This document shows positions 1-9,238 of a stretch of DNA of 11,406 nt, in pieces. Source of the DNA: Physocladia obscura (Eukaryota; Chytridiomycota; Chytridiomycetes; Chytridiales; Chytriomycetaceae); NCBI GenBank assembly GCA_027596945.1, contig JADGJH010001193.1, forward strand, positions 1 to 11,406. Direction: 5' to 3'. How positions within the stretch are numbered: the first letter of the stretch is position 1; each line of letters starts with the position of its first letter. A model generated the notes under the pieces. That model saw nothing but the letters and a program-made list of their open reading frames with translations, was not told the DNA's origin and ran no database searches. Position numbers and translations under genes: made by a program.

Positions 1-126
<126 letters not shown>

Positions 127-160
127 CACTTTGTGCTTCAGTTTTTGTGTGATAGTTGGC

Positions 161-166
161 AATAAA
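161..166 (+). promoter_or_regulatory. Putative poly(A) signal of histone H3
   Basis: An AATAAA hexamer lies 35 bases after the H3 stop. I see no animal-type histone 3' stem-loop, which fits a fungal polyadenylated histone mRNA. The H3 3' end and the promoter of the next gene must share the 104-bp gap 127-230. Confidence 0.5.
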
Positions 167-230
167 ACGTTCAAATGCCCCTGCTTCAATCTGAACAAAA
201 TTTCAGTGGTCACTTTTTTGTCCAAAAATC

Positions 231-3200
231 ATGTCAAGTGCTCCTGATTTGGCACCGCGGTCTGCTGTAGTCCGGTATATACTCAGTAGAAATCGAGAAC
301 ACAACTTTACTTTTGTTTCTATCGTGTCGCAGCTCTGATAATTTTTTTGACCGTCGACTATAAATGCTTGTTGTTATTGTTTCCAGGTGGTTCCACGCAA
401 CTGATGCTCCAAAATACGATCATTCACCATTCCGCCCAGCTTCAACAACTTCTAATACTGTGACAAACGCTTCCGCCACCGTTGCAGAAGTTCCAGTCGT
501 GATTCACACTGTCGCTGGTATTATTACAAATGCTGCCTCGCTGGCTGCGAAAGCAAAGGCTCCAACAACATGGTTTGCTTTTTGATGATCACTCGATATT
601 CCCCTTATTTTCTTGTCACTGTTTCTAAGGTCTGCTTTCTCGGCACGGGATTCTGCAAAAATCGAAGAAACATACCAGACTATAGTCACTGCTTCCACTT
701 TGAATTTACCCCAGCCATCGCCGTTAGTTCTTGTACATGAAGACTTCCTCTTTGAAGTTGATGTTTTGAAGCGCGAAATTTATCCAGGTTTAAACAGCTT
801 TCTTTATCTGAACATCTTATGGCAAGTTCCAATAGATTGCAACAAACACAGTTTATTGGCATGGCCCAACATTCCATGTCCAACGCGGAACGTGGTTTAT
901 TACTCCGGATAATGGCACAAAATTTACCCCTTGTGATGATAATTTGTCGAAACAGCTTGAGGATGGATACAAAAAGTTCAAACCTTGGTTACAATACTCT
1001 CCTCCACTTGTTAACCCTTCACAGTCTCCAACGAATTCCACAATTATAATCTTAAAGTCTAATGAAGCCATTAATACGGCAACAGTTTCCTCAGCCACAT
1101 CAAACCAATTACCTGCATTTCTGAGTGCCAGTCCGTCAGAAAAACCACCAAATGTTTATAAACCTGAACAGGTAAATTTCGAATTTGTATTCACTTTAAT
1201 AATATATGCTTTAGAAATGGGCACTCTTCGGACCATATATGAATTCCCACGTTGTATATACCGAAAAACGAGCTGGAGTAATTATAAGCGATCAGCTTGG
1301 ATCGAAACTTGCAAGAGCTGTTATGTCTCAAATATCTCGTAATTCAGATCCACAAACTTGGGGTACGAAAGTTTTTCGCGGGTGGGACGAAGTTCAAAGA
1401 ACGATGATCAAGAATGTCTCGTCTTCCTCGTCGACAACTGCCAATAATGGAAAGCAACGAAAATTATCGACACCTGGATTTGACGCCTCAATATCTTTGC
1501 CAAGTGTAACCGCCACTGCAGAGAGTTTAATTGGTAACACTGGTGTGGATTTGTTTGCAGTCCCAAACAGCGAACAACAAAATACAGGGACTGGCGAATC
1601 AGGGAGTGGCGATCTTTCGGCGAAAGAATCACACGAGAGTTTGAATGGAAACAACGACGACACTAAAGAAGATGACAATATTGTTCAAGACAGGCAAATT
1701 AACCATTTAGTTTTAGTGATTCATGGAGTTGGCCAGAAAATGGGCGAGAGACTTGAGAGTATAGATTTTGCAAAAGGTTCGATCACATTACATTTTCATT
1801 GAAACTTTTAAATTTATATTTAGCCCGTCGTTTGTAAAACTAGATTGCACATTATTACGCCAAGCAATTAAAGAAAGCTCAAAATTGTATTTTACAGCTG
1901 CAAGTTCATCGCCTTTAAACTCAAAAGGAACCTTTCGAAAACCTGTTTTGCCAAATATGCCTGAACATGGCGGTGTTCAAGTTTTACCCGTTCAATGGCG
2001 TCAAAAGTTAGAATTCGGTAAACGAAGAGAAAAGTCGATCACAGCTACTGACGTGGAAGAACAGAAGGCTCTTGACGACGAAGTCACAAGGATAAAGGAG
2101 CCAGAGATTCATGTAGACGATATCACATTGGAAGGGGTTGCGAGTATAAGATATCTTATTTCTGATATTGTGTTAGATGGTGACTATTTTTGAATGAATT
2201 TGAAAACTCCAATTCTGTCTAAATTTCATTTTTAAATTTAGTTTTACTATACATGACACCAAAATATCGCCAAGAAATGGTTAATCATGTTGTCGACGAA
2301 ATGAATCGTATATACCACGCATATATACAAAGAAATCCAAACTTTAATGGAAAGATTTCACTCTACGGACACAGTTTGGGATCTGTGTTGGCCTTTGATA
2401 TTTTATGCAATCAGGCGTACCCTATAGACGTTTCTATGCCAAGTTCGTTTCCTTTGCAACAAAAACTACAGAGTGAGATGAATTTGAGTGACATGATTGG
2501 ACGAATGGATTTAGATTCATCCGAGCGCAGTGTAAACGGTCTGATGGAGCGCACTGAAATTCAATACAAAGCTTTAGATTTTAAAGTCGATAAATTTTTT
2601 GGTAAGATTCTTTCGTTCTTTTTGGTTTTAAAAAATTTAATATGTATGTTCGGCAGCTGTTGGTTCCCCTGTTGCTTTATTTTTGCTTCTCAAAGGGGAA
2701 ATATTGAAAGCACGAACAAATTCGGAAAATCAACAAATTGAAAATGGCGTTGCACGTCCTGCTTGTAACTCCTTGTACAACATTTTGTGAGACTCGTTAA
2801 TTAAACTTTTTTGACTTTGCACATTTTGACAACATATTTTTTCAACACTTTTTTTTCAGCCATCCACATGATCCGGTGGCATATAGATTTGAACCATTGG
2901 CCTGCAAAGCCCTTGCGAAAGAAAAGCCAGTGCCAATACAGTACAATAAAGGGGGGTTGAAGGGAACAATAAGTGGAATTAGTGATTTCAGTTCTGGAAT
3001 TGTGTCTAGAGGACTCAACATGTTTTCTGGTCTTTTTGTATCTCCAAATCCACCTGCTGCTACTCTAACTGGTTCTCAAAATGGAACAGCTCTTCCTGGT
3101 AAAAAAAAAAGAAGAAAAAAAAGAAAAAAGCATTTGATATATCGTTTGGTCTAATTGATGGTCATTCTAGCAGTTGGAGAACCTGCATCCGATCAAGAAA

Positions 3201-3486
3201 AATCAAGTAAAGAGAAGACTTTAAAAGATAAAGCTAACTCTACAACTGCGACTGGTCTTGAAAATGTTAAACTTTTAAATCCGCACGGTCGGTTGGATTA
3301 TGTCTTGCAAGAAGGCGTTTTGGAGAACCAGTATTTGTCAAGTTTGAGCTCACAGTTAGTTGGGTTTTTCAAATTTGCATACTTAATATTTTTAACTGAT
3401 GTGATTTTTATAAATTCATTAGTATGAATTATTGGCCTGATCCTGATGTTGCAGTTTTTATGTTGCGAGAATTACATAACGCATGA
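231..3486 (+). CDS. DDHD-domain phospholipase A1-like protein, 11 exons, 860 aa
   Basis: Predicted intracellular phospholipase of the DDHD family (relatives: animal DDHD1/DDHD2/SEC23IP, yeast Ddl1), which cleaves acyl chains from glycerolipids such as phosphatidic acid. Exons: 231-274, 387-572, 630-787, 852-1171, 1215-1776, 1844-2179, 2242-2601, 2657-2786, 2860-3098, 3171-3354, 3423-3486. All introns are GT-AG, phases match, and the total is 2583 nt. The N-terminal part has tryptophan-rich blocks (VYWHGPTF near residue 130, RGTWF). Residues about 305-400 are a Ser/Asn/Asp-rich low-complexity insert. HGVGQ starts at His406. The lipase motif GHSLGS puts the nucleophile at Ser580 (codon 2373-2375). 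The DDHD region has VDKFF (Asp652), HPHDPVAYRFEP (Asp703), GRLDYVLQE (Asp821) and SHMNYW (His840), so the four name-giving residues appear present. I see no signal peptide or membrane segment. The start at 231 is the least certain part: exon 1 is 44 nt, but its donor joins exon 2 in phase. Confidence 0.9.
275..386 (+). other. Intron 1 of the DDHD gene
   Basis: The donor GTATAT follows TCCG and the acceptor is TTTCCAG. Splicing joins CG to G to make an Arg codon before Trp-Phe-His-Ala. At 112 nt it is the longest intron of the gene; the other nine are 43-73 nt. Removing it is required to reach any ATG, because the exon 2 frame has no good start upstream other than one at 364 inside the intron. 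Confidence 0.7.
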
Positions 3487-3546
3487 AGCGAGGGCAGAAA
3501 TATTTGCGTTCTTTTTCATTTTTTTTTCATTTTTTTCTTGCGTGAA

Positions 3547-3552
3547 AATAAA
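3547..3552 (+). promoter_or_regulatory. Putative poly(A) signal of the DDHD gene
   Basis: An AATAAA hexamer lies about 60 bases after the DDHD stop (3484-3486), preceded by T-rich sequence from 3510. Spacing and position are as expected for the mRNA 3' end, but the whole area is AT-rich, so chance occurrence is possible. Confidence 0.4.
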
Positions 3553-4228
3553 TTGATGGTAATTTTTGCTGTTCAAGTCCTACTTTTACTAAGTGGTTGG
3601 GAAGGATCTGCCAATAAAGCAAACGTAGGATTTTTACGCTTCTGAAGGGGTAGTCAAGCAAAGGTTAGTTCAATTAACGAATGTGGTTTGAACCCAAAAT
3701 AGATAAGTCGAAGGTTTATAGCAATCGAGTGAAGATAGTGAAATTATGAATTATTTTGCTGATTTTTATTCTTACGATTTTAAATTTTAAATTCTGTGTG
3801 CCACATGGTTAATAGCTTTTCTCCTGATAAAAAAAAAAAGTTACAGCAGATTCAAACGATGTATTTTCATTTTTGTTGCGCACCGATGGCTTTTTTCAAC
3901 GGTATCAAACTCATTTTCAAACTTTCATTTGGGGAATGACATCAGCTGAGACAAAAAAAAATTTTTTTAAAAAAATGAAAAAAATATAAAACTCAGAGCA
4001 CTGACTTTTTTTTTTCTTGTTGTTGTCATTGAGTCAGAGCGTATTTATCCAAACTAAACAAAAACAAAAATGTACTTTATTTTACATTTTAAATCTAATT
4101 ATATATCAAAATTTTTTGCTGATTTTAACTCCACTAAGTGCATCGCAATTGGGCATAAATTGAGAAAGTTAGAAACATATTTTGATAAAATCATTAGTTC
4201 CACTGCGATCAAGACATGCTCAACTTTT
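3553..4228. other. AT-rich intergenic stretch, no gene seen
   Basis: I see no reading frame with recognisable protein content, no tRNA fold and no clear mobile-element end. There are long A and T runs (about 3829-3840 and 3952-3985, where A and T runs face each other and could pair). Part of 4108-4190 (a 'gctgatttta' block followed by an 'aaattgagaaagttagaaa' block) resembles the repeat units that follow and may be a further, worn unit. Confidence 0.5.
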
Positions 4229-4636
4229 CAGGTGGTACAAACCCATTTCTGATTTAAAATTTAATGTTGATTTCGGTGTCACAAGCTACGCAGCAAATGG
4301 ATTCATATTGATGAAGTTAGAGATGTGTGATAATAAAAACAGCAAACAGGTGGCACCAAATAAAATTCATATTTTGATGTGTTTTAAATTTATTTCTAAA
4401 TTGAAATTTAACGTTGATTTTAATGCTGCAAATGGCACAGCAAATGAATTAAATTGATAAAGTTAAAGAGGTGTAATAATAAAACAGCAAATAGATGCCA
4501 CCAAAAAAATTATTTTTTCTATGAATTGCAAATATTTTTCTAAATAAAAATTCAATTTTAATTTCAATACAACAGACAGCACAGCAAATAGATTTAAATT
4601 GATAAATTTAAAGCAAGTAATTATAAGAAGTTGTAC
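4229..4636 (+). repeat. Degenerate tandem repeat, about three units
   Basis: Three consecutive units align by eye: 4229-4346 (118 bp), 4347-4491 (145 bp) and 4492-4636 (145 bp). Each opens with a CAGGTGGCACCA-like block, followed by AT-rich sequence with an AAATT(T/C)AA(T/C)GTTGATTT-like block. Next come a CAGCAAATGRATT block, a TTGATRAAGTTARAG block and a closing GTGTRATAATAAAACAGCAAA block. The first unit lacks about 27 bp after its opening block. The units differ from one another at many positions, so this is an old array. No protein is evident: the forward reading frames here carry no recognisable domain. Confidence 0.6.
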
Positions 4637-4695
4637 AAAATGGATAAAAATATTTGTTGTCACATTTTTGAGGAGCAAGTATCAGTTAGTTCTTA

Positions 4696-5720
4696 TTAGT
4701 GATGATCATCAGCATCTTCAAGTGAAAGAAGAATATCAACATTCTGAGGAGCTTCTGGTTGCAAATAAATAGATAAAAATTCTGCAGAGAATGCACCTGT
4801 TCAAGTTCAGCGCCTCATTATACACTTTTATGCTTAGCTGTCTATTTCTGAATGCTCTTTTTATTTTGCTTGGTGGTTTAAAAATCAGAAACAAGATCCT
4901 TGGCCAGACAAAATCTTAAGCTTGTAGAGTTGTTGAATCAATTCAGAAAATACAGGATTGTTATCAAAACCAAATTGAATGATTTGTATCCCAGGTGTTG
5001 CCATGGTGTTTTTCAATAATTTGTTATGGTTGGTTGTCAAAATAAGCAAGTTCAATGCAAACACTTACACAATATCAATCTTTTTAGTGAATCCACAAAA
5101 ATGATTCTCATTGATGCCAATAACATTACCCTGTCTGCTTTATGCTTAAATCAATATCCCTTAAATATTCATAAAGTAATAAAGATCACATTACTTATCT
5201 TTATACTCCCACAAACAATCTCAATGAAGGCACTCAGCTGATCAATTTATTATCAAGACCATATTTATTAGCTATGAGAATTGCTTTTCATTTAATTTTA
5301 CCTTTGATTGCCTCAAGGACTTTTTCAACCATTTTAATGGCAGTTTTACTCTCAAGAGTGATGTGTGGCTTTGTTGGAGCTGTGTGCTACTTTCTGAATA
5401 CTTTGATTGTTGGTCCAAAATTATTTTTGCAAAATATTTTGCATTTTTTACAGAGTCAAAACTTCCTGCAATAAGCACATAAAATCCATTTTTGTCCATT
5501 TTTTTGATATCTGTAAATGTAAATTTTTTTGTTAGTTATGATTTCCTTCACAACCACATTTTTGTCACAATATCCATGTCTTGCTTATCTTTCTTTTTAA
5601 AATTTTAATTTGAGCTTGGCAATTTGCTGTGTGCTGTGATTGCTTGGTTATAGTTGATTGGAGGTCCATGGGGTTGCCTTCATTGTTGTTATTGTTTCTA
5701 GTTGCTGCTGCACTGTCCAG
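4696..5720 (-). pseudogene. Decayed protein-coding relic, family unresolved
   Basis: On the minus strand several protein-like stretches follow each other in consistent order but in different frames. They are an Asn-rich run (NNNNNEGNPMDLQST, near 5680-5650); FTDIKKMDKNGFYVLIAG (5518-5465) with SFDSVKNAKYFAKII; then, after a shift, KPHITLESKTAIKMVEKV and LEAIKGKI (about 5375-5297); AILIANKYGLDNKLIS (near 5270-5230); MATPGIQIIQFGFDNNP to ILSGQ (5004-4885, ending in a stop); and finally EFLSIYLQPEAPQNVDILL with an acidic tail, stop complement 4696-4698. At least four frameshifts or stops separate them. The order and composition resemble a retrotransposon ORF1 (Asn-rich leader, then an RNA-binding-like fold), but I do not recognise the family. 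The part below 5010 may belong to something else. The orientation is opposite to the LINE downstream. Confidence 0.5.
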
Positions 5721-5739
5721 TTTGCAACAATGCACTATA

Positions 5740-6504
5740 GTACAAAAAACAATTTATTCACTTATATTAAAAGAATAGAATAATTTAATTCTGCATTATT
5801 AAATAGTAATATTAGTCAAATTGATTCAAATATGATGTGTTTAATTGCTGAAACTGGTCATAAGTCAATTAAACTCAATTGTGTTTTGTGCTACAAAAAT
5901 TAGTATGCATACAAAAGTGATTGCTATAACTACAATACCCCCACATGAAAATAAGTAGAAAGAAAAATAGAAAGTTTTTCTGGCTAACAAAAAAACATAA
6001 TTTTTATTTATTTATTTGGCTATAATTTTTATTTATTTATTTTATCTAATAATAAAAATAATTCAGACAGATTTTTGCACCATTTTATATTGATACATGT
6101 CATTGTGTAAATACATAAATAAATAATTAAATGATTAAATAATCAATTAAATAAATAATTAATACTTTTTATTTATTCTTTTCTGAAAGTGCTAAAAATA
6201 GTTCTACCAAATTTTTGCATTGTTTTATATCCAATACACATTTAGTTGGTTTTGTGTTTTGTCCTAAAACAAGTATATTCATTATACATTTTTCTTTATT
6301 TACTTGTTATTTATTTATTTATTCTATTTCTGCCCAGTCAACACAGACAGAAATAGTTAAGGAAAAAATACTACTTAATAAAAATAATTGCTATATTTAG
6401 CATGCCTCCAAACAAACAATAAAAAGTAAAAATAAACAAAATTGCCTTTTTATTTAATCCAAAAAATTTAGTTTCCATGCACAAGATTAAGCAAATAAAT
6501 GAAT
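5740..6504. repeat. Low-complexity AT region with TTTA and AAAT tracts
   Basis: Runs of (TTTA)n at about 6003-6045, 6165-6178 and 6297-6325 surround a reverse-complementary (AAAT)n tract at about 6112-6160, so the strand could fold on itself. Two similar non-simple blocks lie about 140 bp apart. One, near 6068-6100, reads 'gatttttgcaccattttatat'; the other, near 6209-6240, reads 'aatttttgcattgttttatat'. This suggests a local duplication of a TTTA tract plus its flank. I see no gene here; the reading frames are products of simple sequence. The LINE may begin somewhere in the eastern end, but no coding match is visible before 6505. Confidence 0.55.
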
Positions 6505-6946
6505 AATGAATATGTGGCTGCAGACGGTATACCATGCTTTGACACAATAGCTGACAACACACTTGCCAAGACAAAATCAATATTGTGGCTAACAAAGGAA
6601 CTTCACAATGCAAATAAATAATTCTCAAAACAGCGGCAAAAGATACTAGAGGAGAAAATTGAAAAAATATGTTAACCAAAGAGACAATCTTGCACTACAT
6701 AGCCCAACAAAATACCTTAAGAAAATACTTGGTAAAAACAACAATATCAGAGTTGATAGAATTAAAGTAAAAGGTGATAAAGGAGTGGAAAAAATTTCAT
6801 GTAATCCTGAAACAATCCTGGAAGAAGTAACCAGGCAAACAAAAAAAGTTTTTTGAAGCAGACAACCCCAAGAGTTCAAAGAAGGCTCTGTATATTACCA
6901 AGCATACAAACTAATTGCAGAAATTAACCCAACCATCTACTCCAAC
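6505..6946 (+). pseudogene. LINE ORF2 fragment: linker between endonuclease and RT
   Basis: Frame 1 from 6505 reads NEYVAADGIPCFDTIADNT and then SILWLTKELHNANK, with a stop at 6619-6621. It continues as FSKQRQKILEEKIEKIC to about 6672, then shifts to the frame that carries QRDNLALHSPTKYLKKIL and VEKISCNPETILEEVTRQT (to about 6850). Near the A7-G-T6 run at 6839-6855 it shifts again, and EFKEGSVYYQAYKLIAEIN leads into the RT. Basic, helix-rich sequence of this type with a P-x-x-I-x-x-x-V block is usual between endonuclease and RT in LINE ORF2 proteins. No catalytic residues are expected here. It is broken by at least one stop and two frameshifts. Confidence 0.7.
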
Positions 6947-8276
6947 ATGGAAGACAAAGTTACAACTGACACAATCATGGAGGCAATTACAAAAATGGGA
7001 GCAAATAGGGCCCCAGGCCCTAGTGACATTTCCAGAAAACTAATACTAAAATCAACAAAAAATGTAAAAGAAATTCAAGCAATGGCTATTCAACTTTGCA
7101 TGGAACATGCTTATGCACCTGAAAAATGGTTAATGGGCAACATAAACCCAATACCAAAGAGTGAAGACTGGGCAGCAGACTACAACAACACAACACCAAT
7201 TTCTCTGCTTGAAACAGGATACAAGCTAATAGAAATGATATACAATCTAAGATTGTCTCCAACACTCCAAACACATAACATACTCAAAAGAAGAAATATG
7301 TCTGTACTAAAAGGCAAGTCAGCAGAGCCAGTAATTCACACAGTGATTGATGACTGTAAAGAGAAAATGAAGAATTATACATAACACTTCTAGACATCAA
7401 AAAAGCATTTGACTCAGTTAGTGTGAAAGCAGTTATGCATAGCCACAAAAGAATCAAACTCCCATACAAATATTCAACATTCAAATACAACAGACAAAAA
7501 AGCATTAAAACCCAAGTATTTACAGCTGCTGGTACAACAGAGGTTTATACAAATTGGTACAATGATACAACAAGGATCAGTACTGGCTCCACTTGAATGT
7601 AGAATCTTCTGGGGTACATTCCTGTGCACAATTGACAAATACACAACAGGACACATATTTGAAGTGCAATACAAAACAAATTATAATACTAAACATTGGG
7701 AAAAAGAAATACTCACAGAGCAAGTTGCATCACTTGCATATATTGATGATACCACACTTATGGCAAAAAGTAGGAAAGAGCTAGAACTACAAAAGAGCCT
7801 CACAATAAAATTCATGGAAGGAAATACAATTGAAGCAAACACAACAAAAACAAAAGTTCTTGCAATGAACATGGAAGATCCAGAATGGAAACTATACTGG
7901 GATGTGAAAAACAAAGAGAAATAGAAATTAAAACAGGAAACAATGGTGAACAGCTGCTAGGAAACTATTTCACAGCCTCTAATAATAGCAACTTGCTATA
8001 GAAAAAATAGAAGAGCAAATAAAAGATACATGTGACATTCTCCAAGATAAAAGAATAACACACAAAGGTGTGGCAATTATAATGAACCAGATATTACTAC
8101 AACAAGCCAGATACAAATGGCAGACTGCAGGCATCCCAGCAACAGCAGTTAACAAATGGTATACCAAAATAAAGCAGCTTTATAAGCAAAAAGCAGCACT
8201 GTCAAGAGACACACCAGATTCAATCCTGAAACATAGCCAAATAGGCAAACTTGGAAAATGGAGTATTGGTATTTAA
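6947..8276 (+). pseudogene. LINE reverse transcriptase domain (frameshifted)
   Basis: Copies the element RNA into DNA at the target site. Frame 2 from 6947 has NRAPGPSDISRKLIL (RT block 0/1), then NPIPKSEDWAADYN and ISLLETGYKLIEMIYNLRL (block 2) up to 7384. After a frameshift, ITLLDIKKAFDSVSVKAV (motif A, about 7380-7435) follows. After another, from about 7562, QQGSVLAPLECRIFWG (motif B) leads to LAYIDDTTLMAKS. The catalytic YIDD lies at 7739-7750, where YADD is usual. TIEANTTKTKVLAMN (motif D/E region) follows. A stop at 7922-7924 and further shifts precede the thumb: LLGNYFTASNNSN, DILQDKRITHKGVAIIMNQ and ARYKWQTAGIPATAVNKW, ending at 8276. The catalytic aspartates survive, but at least three shifts break the domain. 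Confidence 0.88.
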
Positions 8277-8870
8277 AACAACACACCTAATAAGGCTCAA
8301 AATTAGAAATGCGGCACATAGCTCAGATGATGACACACAAAATACAAGGACCTAAATAGAGGCACTTAAAACAGAACACACAGAATTTGCCATAAAATGT
8401 GATGCACAACCAGAAACCACAAAGCAGAAGAAAATGAAACCTACACAAAGTATGTCTCAGAGAATAAAGAACCACAAATGATAGAATTTGACTGTGGAAA
8501 TGAAGAGTTTGTTTACAAAATAACAACTTACAAAAAGAATCAAAAACAGGCCAACTTGACAAAAATAGTCAAGCACAATGTAAAAACAAGAAGATTATAT
8601 GAAATACTTAGAATAATCAATGATGCAAATGCAGAACCACAATCAGAACAAGAAAATGTGGTGGCTGAAGACATGTTGATGAATAGTAGCACAATACACT
8701 CAATGAAAGGATCAGCAGAGCTGCAACCAATAAGACCTACACTAATTATACTGGAAAATACAGATATAAACTACAGGGAAGCAGAAGAAATTACTGATGA
8801 AATGAGAGAAGATGGGAAAAAGCAGGCAAAAAAATACTTTAACACATCTAACAAATGCTGGTAGCAATTG
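8277..8870 (+). pseudogene. LINE ORF2 connector between RT thumb and RNase H
   Basis: From about 8277 the thumb runs on in a shifted frame (LIRLKIRNAAHSSDDDTQN, then a stop). A long open stretch at 8478-8864 reads MIEFDCGNEEFVYKITTY, then VKTRRLYEILRIINDANAE, ILENTDINYREAEEITDE and KQAKKYFNTSNKCW to a stop at 8862-8864. It has no catalytic motif that I recognise, is charged and helix-rich, and sits where LINE proteins carry a variable connector. One break separates it from the RNase H reading frame starting near 8855. Confidence 0.6.
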
Positions 8871-9238
8871 GCACAAATAATGGCAGTAAAATCACTAAAG
8901 ATCAAATATACAGTGATGGTTCATACATAACAAACAAGGATGGCACTCCTAGCATAGCAGGAGGCATACATGTCAACAGTGGAAGAAACACAGGCAAAAA
9001 TATTAGCTTTAAAGCAAATGAATGGGCATCCTCCACTAAAGCTGAAAGAATTGCATCTCAAATTGCATTAATTGCTGGAGTGGAAGCAGAAATAATGATA
9101 GATAATGCAAATGTAATTAACAGAATACAACAAACTACAGAAACAAGGATGGCAAATGCAACAAAGAGACCTATGGAAAAAAGAAGATGCATATGGTGCT
9201 GCAATTACAGCTCAGATAGCTAGAAATAGAGAAGGACC
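8855..9238 (+). pseudogene. LINE RNase H domain, first part
   Basis: RNase H removes the RNA strand of RNA-DNA hybrids during element insertion. The frame reads DQIYSDGSYITNKDGTPS (first catalytic Asp, codon 8915-8917), then SSTKAERIASQIALIAGVE (Glu, codon 9044-9046) and EIMIDNANVINRIQQ (second Asp, codon 9101-9103). A frameshift near 9150-9180 then moves to the frame with KKEDAYGAAITAQIARNRE and GP, ending abruptly at 9238. The fourth catalytic position is not on this strand: it is in the next segment, which is inverted. The three visible acidic residues and their spacing match the type I RNase H fold. Confidence 0.85.

Noticed and set aside
1394..1678. Minus-strand 94-codon open frame opposite DDHD exon 5
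   Set aside because: It is antisense to the low-complexity insert of the phospholipase; it has no recognisable protein content and no start context.
3565..3600. GTTCAAGTCC, similar to a tRNA T-loop, and on the other strand GGGTTCAAACC at about 3688-3700
   Set aside because: Neither has pairing T stems, an acceptor stem or a D/anticodon arm at the right spacing, so no tRNA fold could be drawn.
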